Shown here piece by piece: positions 9,401 to 19,673 of a DNA stretch of 36,964 nucleotides. Both the position numbers and the translations under genes were made by a program. The notes under the pieces are model-generated. The model was not told where the DNA came from. It searched no databases and saw nothing but the letters and a program-made list of their open reading frames with translations. The stretch lies in assembly GCA_022925895.1 (NCBI GenBank), contig JAKSYS010000625.1, positions 1-36,964 of the forward strand, read 5' to 3'. How positions within the stretch are numbered: the first letter of the stretch is position 1; each line of letters begins with the position of its first letter. Source of the stretch: Fragilaria crotonensis (Eukaryota > Bacillariophyta > Fragilariophyceae > Fragilariales > Fragilariaceae).

Positions 9401-10525
9401 GTTGATTTAAGGAATACATAAAGATGATCTATGTGATGAACACAACGTTTCGCTGCTCCTGCCGACCTTTTCCTTGGAACACACCCAGCAATGTCTGGGA
9501 TCCGACAGTCTTGGATTCGTTGCATTTGCCAATACACTGAAAATCGGGCTGAACGAAAGCCATTGGACGAATGGATGCACGGAATCGAATTCGAATTGGG
9601 ATAGGTTTTATTTCCCTAGGGCAGAACCACCAGGAAGTGCTAGAGAGGTGTTGGCGATGGGATTGAACCAGTTCTTGGCGGCACTGGCACTACTCTCAGC
9701 TAATCAGTTCAAAAGTGACCAAATCAGAACATGTCGGTTGACAAGAATGACCAGCGCAAATCCAAAAAGTCGAATGAGACATGCTGTGAAGCAAAGATAC
9801 AGCGCCATTCTACTGTGCACACTCGGGGTTGAACAAGGCTACGAAACGTTGGACATCGAGGAGCCTCGACCATTGATTGCGATGACGATAACACCTTGGC
9901 TGCTATTGTGCCTATTGGCCTTATTCTTTCCGATCTAAAATCATTCATTTCTTGAGCAATCCGAAATGGTGAAGACTTTTCTTCCTTCTGCGGTTAGGTG
10001 GCATTGACTGCAAGGCTGGAGCATAGTGTGATGTTCTTCTTGGTTGAGGATTAGGCCATGCCAATTGAAAGATGTGGTCATAAGCGCATGCTTGACGGAG
10101 GCGGAGCATTCCTGTGAATCGCCGAAAGGAAAGCACGAATAGTTCCAGTCCGCCTTCTGAATTGAACTCCCATTTGGGTGAAAAGAATGAATGAGGCTCA
10201 CTATGAAGGGTGCGCCTGGCGTCCATGTTTTTGCGCGTCTTTTGAGACGCTGGTTGAGCAGCAAAATGATACCTTGGTAGGATACGTTGGCATGGATTAC
10301 ACACATTCGGAATGAACCGTATACATAGGAGTAACAACACCACTGGAATGACACATGAATCTGCGATTCCAAGAGCAAACGACGACGACGACTGCCCGAT
10401 TTCTTCTCGGCATGTTGGAACTCGTGGAGGAATGCTCGTCATGGACCTCCTCGTCTCGTCACAGATTGATGGGTGCCAAGTGAAATCTGAACTGAACATG
10501 CTGGGTCGAAATTGCACCAGTAGAT
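9401..10525 (+). pseudogene. Decayed C-terminal module downstream of A1
   Basis: Fragments in all three plus frames match the module preserved behind the kinase locus at 34270-34580: LDEWMHGIEFELG, LGQNHQEVLERC, ALALLSANQF, then RYSAILLCTLGVEQGYETLDIEEP (given in pieces). The same remnants occur at 15580-15960 and 22560-22990. The 3' part (10240-10520) aligns with 16280-16560 and 23320-23600. Minus-strand open frames here, such as 9945-10517, are shadows. The function of the module is unknown. I infer a predicted regulatory or oligomerisation region of ankyrin/kinase proteins. Confidence 0.5.
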
Positions 10526-10915
10526 GTGAATGCCAAAGATACTGATGGTCGCAATGGCTCTCATCTGGGCAAGTAATGTGAATTGCTAGATGTTTTCAAT
10601 GGCAGAGATGATATTGGCAGCACGCCCCTTATCTTGGCGGATGATAAACGTTTGCACCACGATGAGCTGTGTATGAATGTTGCGGATAACGACGGAAATC
10701 CTGCCCGCATTGTGGCAGGTAAAAGGGACGTTTTGGAGCTGATGGTAGAGTTATTGGAGGACGTAACAGTGGATCTGAATGCCGGCAATATCGATTGTGC
10801 GATGGTGCGTGTCGTCGATCGTCTGCCGATAGATTTGCTTTGCAACAACGACGGTGGAATTTTCATAAGGTTACGATCGTCAACTTGTCATCATAATTGT
10901 TCTTGCACTCAGTAA
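10526..10915 (+). pseudogene. Remnant of a different ankyrin gene
   Basis: The reading VDVNAKDTDGRN, then GSTPLILADDKRL, DGNPARIVAGKRDVLEL and VDLNAGNID shows the spacing of ankyrin repeats, but most diagnostic residues are lost and frames shift near 10570. The block 10583-10915 is open for 110 codons, but only from a non-ATG codon. It is closer in style to family B (ALIWAS type) than to A. Probably non-functional. Confidence 0.4.
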
Positions 10916-11164
10916 TTTGCCATGGGGAGACCTGGCCTACTGGAGCAGATTAGAACTACGATCCACACCTGCGAATCGATGTACAGTGATATGTGACAAC
11001 AAGGCCCGCAAGTTGTAGCATGTGAATCTCCTACGTCGTTTGGGGGGATCTATCATAGGTACGAAAGAGAATTTGTCACCACGAGCACGATGGGAAACAA
11101 GTGCTCGTGTAGATGTGGTCCCAATGTCCAATAGGTATACAGATGTACAGTACATGTAGGTTGT
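10916..11164. other. Intergenic, no supported gene
   Basis: No recognisable coding motif. It contains a GTAC-rich palindromic stretch (TGTACAGTACATG) near 11143, part of the TACTGTA-type motif set scattered through non-coding parts of the window. Confidence 0.4.
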
Positions 11165-11387
11165 TCATGTCTAGGGGGGTACGGCAAAGTCGTTAATGAC
11201 GTTTGTCGATACTAAGTTTCTTCAATCCTACAGCAAATTCCATACAAACGACCACTTGTTACTTATCTTATCACACCATCTGTTGCCGTAGGGTTGAGTT
11301 CTCAGAAATATTCCTGTTGTTCGAATCAGCAGCAACACAACCTCAATTTGTTCCTTCTTGTTTCTGAACTAAGTCGACCACTTCCGC
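11165..11387 (+). repeat. Duplicated 5' flank of gene family D
   Basis: This flank (GGGTACGGCAAAGTCG, CATACAAACGACCACTTG, TCGACCACTTCCGCA) is clearly paralogous to 24969-25187 in front of D2, with many substitutions and small indels. In both places it ends at the start codon of a D gene, so promoter and leader were duplicated together with the gene. Confidence 0.7.
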
Positions 11388-12152
11388 ATGATGTCGCCGA
11401 CGACAAGTTCGACTACGGTGCGCGGTGAAGAAGTGTCTAGCCCATTCGATGCTGATGCTGCCCTGCTCGAAGATGTTTTGAAGGGGAATCGAGAGGAACA
11501 CCTCTTTGAAGAGATGATGGAACTCGCTGTTGACGCGGAAGATTATCCGCCCGTGATATTTGGTTGGCAGAACGTAGAAGTCTTCGTTCAGTCTATTCAG
11601 GCCGCTCACGCACAAGCTGCTGCCCCAGGAGGTGTGCCACTACCACCTGATCCCCTTGGTCTTGCAGCTGCAGGAGTGAACGTGCAGAATTTCAAGCAAG
11701 CCGTGCTCGAATACGCACGAGTTTCAGGAGCTCCGGCTCGTCTCGGCACCACGTGTCTTCCATGCTCCTCTCTAGCACAGTTCGGCCAAGTGTTTTCTAA
11801 GCTGGCAAGCCTGAACCATGAGCCGTGGATCCAGCGCATCATTGCCGTCGGGGTGCCAAACTCGCTTCCAATCGCACGCGTCTACGTGCCTCAACCTGGT
11901 ACGAATATCTTAGAAAGAGCCACGGATCAACTCCCGAATAGCTTGTGGGGACAGAACAGTTCGGTCCATGAAAGACCTAGTCGATCTTTTTTCAAGCGAT
12001 CAGTTGTTATGAGTTTTTTTCGATCCAGCGATGGCAACTCTCTACATTCCTGCATATTTTACCGTCTCATTGCATGTTGGTCTTACATTCTTTCGGAACA
12101 TGGTTTTACGCTTATCAAGCCGACGATTTGGAGCGCAATCGCTTGCAGGTAG
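11388..12152 (+). CDS. Family D protein of unknown function, D1
   Basis: Starts at ATG 11388 (MMSPTTSS). Residues about 20-185 align throughout with D2. Shared blocks are ALLEDVLKGN, EEHLF, MMELAV.AEDYP, WQNVEVFVQ.IQ, AQAAAPGG.PLPPDPLGL, VNVQNFK, RLGTTCLPCSS, HEPWIQRI.AVGVPNSL, YVP, TNILER and PNSLW. I do not recognise the family. It is helical in the N-terminal half, Pro/Ala-rich in the middle, with a CLPC pair. D2 stops right after PNSLW; D1 lost that stop through a small insertion and reads on for about 67 residues into what is 3' untranslated sequence in D2 and D3. That extension is probably not ancestral. Confidence 0.6.
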   Translation: MMSPTTSSTTVRGEEVSSPFDADAALLEDVLKGNREEHLFEEMMELAVDAEDYPPVIFGWQNVEVFVQSIQAAHAQAAAPGGVPLPPDPLGLAAAGVNVQNFKQAVLEYARVSGAPARLGTTCLPCSSLAQFGQVFSKLASLNHEPWIQRIIAVGVPNSLPIARVYVPQPGTNILERATDQLPNSLWGQNSSVHERPSRSFFKRSVVMSFFRSSDGNSLHSCIFYRLIACWSYILSEHGFTLIKPTIWSAIACR

Positions 12153-12568
12153 CGATTCAGGAGAGACGATATAGATTGCCTTTGAGTAAGCTCGCAGCAC
12201 TCTACTAGTAGAAGCACCACCAAATCACTACTCGAGTAACATCTTGAATAAAGTGAAACTTGTACCAATCAGAATGCTCTGGGTCGGTTACTACTGTCGA
12301 ACTGGAGTATGAGACTGAACGACGGTAGAAAGTACTAATACAAGTACATGTACTGTACATACATGAAGGTGCGTGACAGGCAGGTGTCAGTACTGTGACG
12401 TCATGATAGGCGTCATTGAGCAACTGCATTCAAGATACTAAGTACTGTATATATTTTATATATGCATAGTCCGAACCTATTTCAGTCATGGGTAAGGAGA
12501 CATTTGCACCCAAAAAAAAAGTTCTCATTCATCATCACCTTTGTTGCTGTGTATCGAAAGCCCAACCC
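12153..12568. other. Intergenic and probable promoter of A2
   Basis: AT-rich, with TATATATTTTATATATGCAT near 12447 as a possible TATA-like region and several TACTGTA words. An ATG at 12488 is in frame with A2, but the residues it would add (MGKETFAPKKK...) correspond to the untranslated leader of the paralogues. I therefore prefer the start at 12569. Confidence 0.4.
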
Positions 12569-15364
12569 ATGCCGTTGAAAGAAAATGATCTAAAGTTGAT
12601 TAGCAGTGCCTTTTATGGTAATCTGCAGGAGGTTCGTGACCTTTTACGAGCCGGAGCCAATGTGAATGATCAACGTGATAGTGATGGTGTAACTGCCCTC
12701 TACATGACGAGTCAAAAGGGCCATTTGGATGTTGTCCGCGAGTTGCTCCGGAATAACGATGTGGATGTGAATCTCCGACGCACTGATGATGGTGGTTCAA
12801 CAGCCCTATACATTGCGAGTTGTAATGGCCATATGGAAGTCGTCTGCGAGCTGCTCCGAAACAACAAGGTGGATGTGAATCTCCCAAAAACCGACGGCAC
12901 GACCGCTCTTTTCATTGGAAGTTGCAATGGTCATGTGGAGGTTGTCCGCGCGTTGCTCGAAAACAAAGAGGTAGATGTGAACCTCCAACGTACTCGTGAT
13001 GGGGTAACAGCACTCTACATGGCTAGTCAAAATGGCCATATGGATGTTGTCCGCGAGTTGCTCCGGAATAACGATGTGGATGTGAATCTCCGACGCACTG
13101 ATGATGGTGGTTCAACAGCCCTATACATTGCGAGTTGTAATGGCCATATGGAAGTCGTCTGCGAGCTGCTCCGAAACAACAAGGTGGATGTGAATCTCCC
13201 AAAAACCGACGGCACGACCGCTCTTTTCCTTGGAAGTTGCAATGGTCATGTGGAGGTTGTCCGCGCGTTGCTCGAAAACAAAGAGGTAGATGTGAACCTC
13301 CAACGTACTGATGATGGAGTAACAGCCCTCTACATGGCGAGTCAAAATGGTCACGTGGAAGTCGTCCGCGAGTTGCTCCAAAACAGCAAGGTGGATGTGA
13401 ATCTCCAACGTACAAATGGTACAACAGCCCTTTACATTGCGAGTTGTAATGGCCACATGGAAGTCGTCTGCGAGCTGCTCCGAAACAACAAGGAGGATGT
13501 GAATCTCCCAAAAACCGACGGTACGACCGCTCTTTTCCTTGGAAGTTGCAATGGTCATGTGGAGGCTGTCCGCGCGTTGCTCGAAAACAAAGAGGTAGAT
13601 GTGAACCTCCAACGTACTGATGATGGGGTAACAGCCCTCTACATGGCGAGTCAAAATGGTCACGTGGAAGTCGTCCGCGAGTTGCTCCAAAACAGCAAGG
13701 TGGATGTGAATCTCCAACGTACAAATGGTACAACAGCCCTTTACATGGCGAGTTACAATGGTCATGTGGAAGTTGTGCGCGATTTGCTCCAACACAGCAA
13801 GGTGGATGTGAATCTCCTTTGTACCGAGGATGGTACAACAGCCCTTAACATTGCGAGCGAACATGGTAATTTGGATGTTGTCCGCGAGTTGCTCCAAAAC
13901 AACAAAGTGGATGTGAATCTCCAATGTGTTGATGGGGTAACAGCCCTTTACATTGCGAGTCAAAATGGCCATTTGGAAGTCGTCCGCGAGTTGCTCGAAA
14001 ACAACAAGGTAGATGTGAACCTCCAGTGTTCTGATGATGGTGTAGCTGCCCTTCACATTGCAAGTTACTGGGGCCATTTGGAAGTCGTCCGCGAGTTGCT
14101 CCGGAATAACGATGTGGATGTGAATCTCCAATGTACGAGGGGTACAACAGCCCTTTATATGGCGAGTCAATTCGGTCATTTGGATGTTGTCCGCGAGTTG
14201 CTCCAAAACAACAAGGTGGATGTGAATCTCCAATGTATTTATGGTGCGACAGCCCTTTACCTTGCGAGTCAAAATGGCCATTTGGATGTTGTCCGCGAGT
14301 TGCTCCAAAACAACAAGGTGGATGTGAATCTCCATTGTATTTATGGTGCGACAGCCCTTTACCTTGCGAGTCAAAATGGCCATTTGGATGTTGTCCGCAA
14401 GTTGCTCGAAAACGAGAGCGTCGATGTGAATCTCCAAATGATTGATGGTGCAACATCTCTTTACGTAGCGTGTCAAGAGGGGAATGTGGAAGTTGCTCGG
14501 GAGTTGCTCCAAAACGACAAAGTTGATGTGAATGTACAAAACACTAATGGTGCAACAGCACTTTATGTAGCGAGTGAATATGGTGATTTGGAAGTTGTCC
14601 GCGAGTTGCTCCAAAACAAGAACGTGGATGTGAATCTCCAACGCAATACTGGGGCAACACCCATTGCCATGGCGAGTGAAGATGGTCATGTGGACGTCGT
14701 CCGCGAGTTTCTCCAAATCAGCCTTGTGGATGTGAATCTCCAATGTACTGATGGTGAAACAGCCCTTTTCCTTGCTAGTCAAAATGGCCATTTGGAAGTC
14801 GTCCGCGAGTTGCTTCGCAACAACAAGGTTGATGTGAATCTCCAATGTACAGACGGTGCAACAGCCCTTTTTATTGCGAGTCAAAAGTGCCATTTGGAAG
14901 TCGTCCGCGAGTTGCTCCGAAACAGCAAGGTGGATGTGAATCTCCAACGTACAAATGGTACAACACCACTTTACGTGGCGAGTTACAATGGTCATGTGGA
15001 AGTTGTCCGCGAGTTGCTCGGGAATGACAAGGTGGATGTGAATCTCCAACTTTCTGACGATGGTACAACCGCACTTGATGTTGCTCGCAAGAAAAAAATT
15101 TATGATGTTGTATGTCTCTTGATGGAGAACACGAAGAGTATGAAGCGTCTCGAGAAGGAATCGCTGAATCGCAACATGGAGGCAGAATGCACGCAGCCTT
15201 CGAACGCGAATTCCAGTCTGCACGATCGCGAAGGCGTTGCGCTCAACAAGAGGGAAAAGGTTGGGTGGAAACGGGTTGGTCGCATCTGTGCTGCTCTGTG
15301 TTGCTGTTTGAAATGCGTTTGCTGTTCGATGAAAAACAAACGTGTGGGTACAAATATTGAGTAG
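12569..15364 (+). CDS. Ankyrin-repeat protein A2 (25 repeats, intact)
   Basis: Start chosen at ATG 12569 (MPLKENDLKLISSAF) because it aligns with the starts of A1 and A3; an in-frame ATG at 12488 would add 27 residues. The 931-residue product has an N-cap, 23 full ankyrin repeats of 34-36 residues, and a C-cap (TTALDVARKKKIYDVVCLL). A basic tail follows, containing a cysteine cluster (CAALCCCLKCVCC) near the end. The first third is a higher-order repeat of three units (105 residues, 315 bp). Ankyrin repeats bind proteins; the cysteine cluster is a plausible lipidation or metal site, which is inference. The TAG at 15362 is followed in frame by ENGDTTLDKARD and a second TAG, the ending seen in the paralogues, so this stop may be a recent nonsense change. 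There is no kinase domain. Confidence 0.88.
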   Translation: MPLKENDLKLISSAFYGNLQEVRDLLRAGANVNDQRDSDGVTALYMTSQKGHLDVVRELLRNNDVDVNLRRTDDGGSTALYIASCNGHMEVVCELLRNNKVDVNLPKTDGTTALFIGSCNGHVEVVRALLENKEVDVNLQRTRDGVTALYMASQNGHMDVVRELLRNNDVDVNLRRTDDGGSTALYIASCNGHMEVVCELLRNNKVDVNLPKTDGTTALFLGSCNGHVEVVRALLENKEVDVNLQRTDDGVTALYMASQNGHVEVVRELLQNSKVDVNLQRTNGTTALYIASCNGHMEVVCELLRNNKEDVNLPKTDGTTALFLGSCNGHVEAVRALLENKEVDVNLQRTDDGVTALYMASQNGHVEVVRELLQNSKVDVNLQRTNGTTALYMASYNGHVEVVRDLLQHSKVDVNLLCTEDGTTALNIASEHGNLDVVRELLQNNKVDVNLQCVDGVTALYIASQNGHLEVVRELLENNKVDVNLQCSDDGVAALHIASYWGHLEVVRELLRNNDVDVNLQCTRGTTALYMASQFGHLDVVRELLQNNKVDVNLQCIYGATALYLASQNGHLDVVRELLQNNKVDVNLHCIYGATALYLASQNGHLDVVRKLLENESVDVNLQMIDGATSLYVACQEGNVEVARELLQNDKVDVNVQNTNGATALYVASEYGDLEVVRELLQNKNVDVNLQRNTGATPIAMASEDGHVDVVREFLQISLVDVNLQCTDGETALFLASQNGHLEVVRELLRNNKVDVNLQCTDGATALFIASQKCHLEVVRELLRNSKVDVNLQRTNGTTPLYVASYNGHVEVVRELLGNDKVDVNLQLSDDGTTALDVARKKKIYDVVCLLMENTKSMKRLEKESLNRNMEAECTQPSNANSSLHDREGVALNKREKVGWKRVGRICAALCCCLKCVCCSMKNKRVGTNIE

Positions 15365-16645
15365 GAGAACGGTGACACAACGCTCGATAAGGCTCGCGAT
15401 TAGGTAAATGTTAAGTTGCACATTCTTTATAAGGGTAGACAACAACAAGATCCATCTGATTTACACAACCTTTTGCTGCTCCCGTGGACCTTTCCTTAGG
15501 ATACATCCAGCGATATCTTGTTCCCAATAATCTTAAATCTGGTGTATTTGCACCTGTTGAGTCGCCGCTCTTCTGAACGCTTATCTTCGAGCTGAGCTAT
15601 AGTCATTCGACAAATGGATGCCCGGAATCGAATCCGAATTTGGATACGTTTTAAATTTCTTTTGGGCAGAACTAGCAGCAGATGCGAGAGGGGTTGGCGA
15701 GCGAAAGAGTTGAACCGGTTCTTGGCGGCACTGGCTCTACTGTCCGCAAATCAGTTCAAGCAGTGACCGAATGGGCGACTCCCATGTTGGTTGACAAGAA
15801 CGACGGGCACACTTCCAAGAAGTAGGATCAGACATGCTGTGACACAAAGATACAGCGTCATGATTCTGTGCACACGATTGGTGAACAAAAGCCACGAAAC
15901 GTTGATTGCGATGATGATATCTTGTTTGAAATTGTGCCTCCACTCGTTTCCTTCCTGATCTTCAATCTCTTATTGCTTGAGCAATCAGAAATAGTCAAGT
16001 CTTGTCATCATTCTGCGGTTGAGGTGGCATCGACTGCGAGGTTGGAAAAAAGCACTTGTCTTTTTGAGAATTACACCATGCCAATTGAAACATCTTGGAA
16101 AATGCACAGGCACTTGCCGGAGAGGCATTCCTTCTAATCTCAGAAACAGCCGAACGGAACGCGAATAGGAAGGAAAGCACGTATTCTTCATGTCCGGCGT
16201 CAGAACGGAACTCCCATTTGAGTGAAAGGTACGAATGAGGCTCACTATGAAGTGTGAGCCTGGAGTCGTTGTTCAGCTGGTTGCGCAGCGATATAACTCC
16301 TTGAGTAGGACACGTTGGCATGGATAAAACACATTCGGGAATGAACCGTATACATAGGAGTGACGACACTTCACCACCGGAATGACACGTGGTCCTGCGA
16401 TTCCAAGAGCAAACGACGACGAACGTCGATTCTTCTCGGCTTGTTGGAACTCCTGGTGCCTGTTGGAGTGCCACAAGAACAAACTCTCGTTGCTTTTGTC
16501 ACGGATGATGGGTGCAACGGAACATTTGAACTGAAAATGCTGGGACTACACTTTGGCGCGAGGAGCACTTGTCAATATTGGAATTGGATTCGAATGTTGA
16601 GGTTGCGAAGGCGTGACTTGAAAGATCCTTGTCCGGGGTGACCAC
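15365..16645 (+). pseudogene. Decayed C-terminal module downstream of A2
   Basis: Paralogous to 9380-10525 and 22420-23690. Recognisable fragments include ALALLSANQFKQ and QRYSVMILCT near 15740-15870, and LLELLVPVGVPQEQTL with FVTDDGCNGTFELKMLG at 16438-16545. The last block is nearly identical to 23470-23580, so it may still be under constraint or recently converted. Frames are interrupted repeatedly. I see no intact gene. Confidence 0.5.
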
Positions 16646-17327
16646 CCACTCTCGTGTCGCGTTCACGTAGTTATGTATATATGTGAGTGTGGCTCGTTGC
16701 AGTTGCGCATACGGTTAATCCTCATTTGTTACACACGTGTGGTTCGTCGTGTTCGAATGCATGACTGTATGTGCATATGTTGTGAGGCGCAAAAGCGGAA
16801 GGAGGATTCCAGATACTGTGTCAGTCGCAGTTTCGTTGAAAGGACGAAGTCGACTCAACTTAGCAACTTGCAGAGAAAAGAAATGATTTCATGTCCAAAA
16901 CATGCTTCCAAGCGCCTTCCAACTACTTGCATGCATATATCGGTATGTCACATCCATATATATATAGATGCAGTCGTGATTTCTTGTACGAGTGTCTGTC
17001 ACTCAAAACAAGCAGCAACCCGAGTCGATCCCTCCGAAAACGACGCGTTTCTCATCATGCAAAAACTGGGATTCCACATGTGGTAACTATACAGTATACA
17101 GTACAATCGACACGATCTCACCATTTTGCACGGAAGCCGCGAAGGGAACGACCTCGCATGCATAGCTCTTTTCGTAACGCTGATTGACGAAATAGACCAA
17201 TTATTGTGCTTTGCTGTTGGTATTGTTGATCACTGCTGTTTGTAATTGGGTACCACACAGCAGTGATAATATCCTAGTGAAACGAGGTGAAGGTTCAACG
17301 TACAGTCCATTTGCCAAATACGTGGTG
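16646..17327. other. Duplicated intergenic spacer (pairs with 23700-24200)
   Basis: Segments such as GTTAATCCTCATTTG, AGATACTGTGTC, GGACGAAGTCGACTC and GCAGTCGTGATTTCTTGTA occur in the same order at 23700-24160. The similarity ends near 17050. After that this copy leads into the orphan gene at 17328, whereas the other leads into the A4 ankyrin relic. No gene is supported inside. Confidence 0.6.
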
Positions 17328-18578
17328 ATGATGACACGTACAGAATCCTCCCCATTCAAAGGTGCTACCGATGGAACTCACACTGAGGACCTGATCACGA
17401 TAAAGAGCACCAGCACCAAGATTCCACAGGGTTTGGAGGCAGAGATATTGAAATACTTGAAATTTGAGGATTTGAAACATGGAAATGTTCTCGAGGGTAA
17501 TTCATTGTTTCGAGAGGAAAGCATTTATGAATTTATGGAAGAAACCAACTTTGATGAACCCATTCGTCATATATTCAAAGACTTTGACAATGCTGCTCTA
17601 GTTGATGATGATGGGCTGCGACTGGAATACCTCAAGGCTCTCATGAAAAACAATAACTTTGGGCATTATCTGGAAAACCGCAAGTTAATAATGACACTGG
17701 TCTATTCCTATCCTCTAATGATCCATCGTGTCGTCGATGAGGATTTTTGTAACGGATTTCTGAATTGGCTTATGTTTCAAAGGGAAGATAGTCCTGAAAA
17801 GGAATTTATCTTGGCAAATCGAACTGACTTGTATTCGCTACTGTCAAGAGGTAGTCACACTAACGATCCAAATCAAGGTTATTTGTATCACAATTTGCTA
17901 CCACCTGAACTAGGAGATACTGTGAAGCAATTGATCAAGAGAGGCGACCAACATGCAGCAGATTTGTTTGATCAGCTCATGAGCAATGCGATCATTTCGG
18001 ATTGGTTTTCTCATGATCACCGCCACGGCGGCTTTGATCAAAGCATTCATGAAACGATAAAAGCAGGTCAAACAAAAGTCTTTTTCAAGGATTCGATTTT
18101 CGGAATATTGAGGTCTGATGATCACTCTGAATTGGCAGCTAACTGTGTCAGGAATGACCGTGTGGATATTCTCAATGAATGCTTGACAAAACTTCAAGGG
18201 TTGGAACAATACACTTTTTACGTGTCGACTGTGCGGGAAATTACGAAGCTTGCGTCTGAGGAAAATGATCCTGGATATGTTATCAAACTGGCAAAGGATC
18301 TGATTACAGAAAATTTACAACTCGTGAGAACATCTCCTATTGTGGTGTATGATCTTGTTGGGTCTATTCCTAACTATCCCTCGGAACTACGTTTGGAATT
18401 GCTTAACCATATCTTGAGAAGTGAGACGAATCCTCAATTGACGTCATTGTTGGAATTCATGTTGGCAGAGTACCAGCTGGCCGGGATTGACATCGAAAGG
18501 GAGGAAGCTCTTGAACGAGCTGCACTTTATCGTAATCATGAATATGACCAATTCTTTCTGGATAACTTACCGGATTGA
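17328..18578 (+). CDS. Orphan protein, unknown function
   Basis: The open frame extends upstream to a TTG at 17211, but the first ATG is at 17328 (MMTRTESSPFKG), giving 416 residues. The composition is that of a real gene: acidic, soluble, rich in Leu/Asn/Asp and predicted helix, with no signal peptide, membrane span or known motif visible. The N-terminal 30 residues are Ser/Thr-rich. The rest reads as alternating amphipathic helices (for example DGLRLEYLKALMKNN, ELRLELLNHILRSE) that could form an alpha-solenoid. The 3' end has a decayed paralogue at 26205-26330. I cannot assign a family. Confidence 0.75.
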   Translation: MMTRTESSPFKGATDGTHTEDLITIKSTSTKIPQGLEAEILKYLKFEDLKHGNVLEGNSLFREESIYEFMEETNFDEPIRHIFKDFDNAALVDDDGLRLEYLKALMKNNNFGHYLENRKLIMTLVYSYPLMIHRVVDEDFCNGFLNWLMFQREDSPEKEFILANRTDLYSLLSRGSHTNDPNQGYLYHNLLPPELGDTVKQLIKRGDQHAADLFDQLMSNAIISDWFSHDHRHGGFDQSIHETIKAGQTKVFFKDSIFGILRSDDHSELAANCVRNDRVDILNECLTKLQGLEQYTFYVSTVREITKLASEENDPGYVIKLAKDLITENLQLVRTSPIVVYDLVGSIPNYPSELRLELLNHILRSETNPQLTSLLEFMLAEYQLAGIDIEREEALERAALYRNHEYDQFFLDNLPD

Positions 18579-18899
18579 TGAAAAGTAAGGAATGCAGAGA
18601 TTAAATGATAATGCGTGTGTTGATTGATGAGGGTTGAACTCATCCAAATGTAGGGAGGTACCCTTTTTTTTGCGGGCGGTATCCGAATTGCTGACTGTGG
18701 CCATATAGTTGGAGAGCAGCACAGGTACTGGACCTTTCGAATCGAACAACACTAGTGCTACATTCTATGATTTTGGCTGCTTCGCAAATAGTTACGATTG
18801 TCTTGAGGAACAATATCAACACGCTTGCCAGTTTACCTCAGTGCTTATGACAAAGGTTTCTCTTCATCGTGAAAATGTGCACCAAAAAAATGGATTTGT
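18579..18899. other. 3' flank of the orphan gene, no further gene
   Basis: The first ~60 bases (GATTGATGAAAAGTAAGGAA, then GATGAGGGTTGAAC) are also present in the relic at 26250-26320. A T-rich tract (CCCTTTTTTTTGCGGG) lies near 18661. No coding signal. Confidence 0.4.
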
Positions 18900-19673
18900 T
18901 CAGCTGGCAGTCAGCAATGCCGCAACTGTCAGCCTGTGCGAGCAACCTGTTGCTTTCAATTCTCCTGCCATTCCGCGACAATAGCAAATTATCAATCCGC
19001 ACTCGTTTCCCCTTGTTCCAATCAATGCTTTGTAGCGTTCTGGTTGAGCAAACGAATTTGTCATCGCATAATGCTTCCATGGCGGCACCATCCATGATGG
19101 GCTCGGAGCAGGAGAGGACATCCCATCAACGATTTGCCCTACTATTTGCAGTTTTTCAATAAGGCTCAGCCACTTCATCAACGCAATCAATTCATGATCG
19201 ATATCGATTCGCTTCACCTTCGAAAGAGAGGAGTGTGATGGCCTTGATCCATGAAGCTGACAAATCTGGATTGCTGCTGGATTGCTTGCTCGCCTCGGCT
19301 TTTGCATTTGTGCGCTTTTGTGTTTTGCAAAACTTTTGGACGATTCAACTTGATACGCGGTGCTTGTCATGTTGCACGCCTCTCAGCAGCAGATGGGCCA
19401 TTTGCACAACGTCGAGTTTGTCAATGTGGTGTCAGTTTTTCTCCCCACGCAGTCCCAGCTGCTGCAAGATGTGTCGGCAGCATTCTGGTTGGGGTAAACA
19501 ACTACTATATGAAAACTGCAGCCCAATGAGATCCTTTTCAGCAGGCAGCTGCAAGACCCTGATCCGCAAAACCGGTCAGCCGCCTCTTGATTGATGCGTC
19601 TTTGGTCAGCAGTGAATACACCATCACGTGCCATTTCCTGCAACATCCTTCTGTCCTGCGATATATGCAACAC
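18900..19673 (-). pseudogene. Unassigned minus-strand reading frame with one internal TGA
   Basis: Read on the minus strand from 19673, the frame is open for 96 codons, meets one TGA at 19380-19382, then continues in the same frame for about 160 codons to 18900. Contents such as LQEMARDGVFTADQRR and LIEKLQIVGQIVDGM look more protein-like than the other strand, but I recognise no family and no paralogue in the window. It could be a decayed gene or chance. Confidence 0.2.

Noticed and set aside
9945..10517. 190-codon minus-strand frame behind A1
   Set aside because: The paralogous positions behind A2 and A3 have shifted or shorter frames, and the plus strand carries the recognisable module fragments.
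12488..12568. N-terminal extension of A2 from ATG 12488
   Set aside because: It translates sequence equivalent to the untranslated leader of A1 and A3. The aligned start is 12569.
13121..15448. A 775-codon open frame on the minus strand opposite A2, and similar antisense frames opposite A1 and A3
   Set aside because: The antisense frame stays open only because the ankyrin unit is repeated in phase and its complement lacks stops. The predicted protein has no sensible composition or motif, and the plus strand encodes perfect ankyrin repeats.
17211..17327. Hydrophobic signal-like N-terminus (LLVLLITAVC) for the orphan gene
   Set aside because: It lacks an ATG (first codon TTG), so the apparent signal peptide is probably upstream untranslated sequence.
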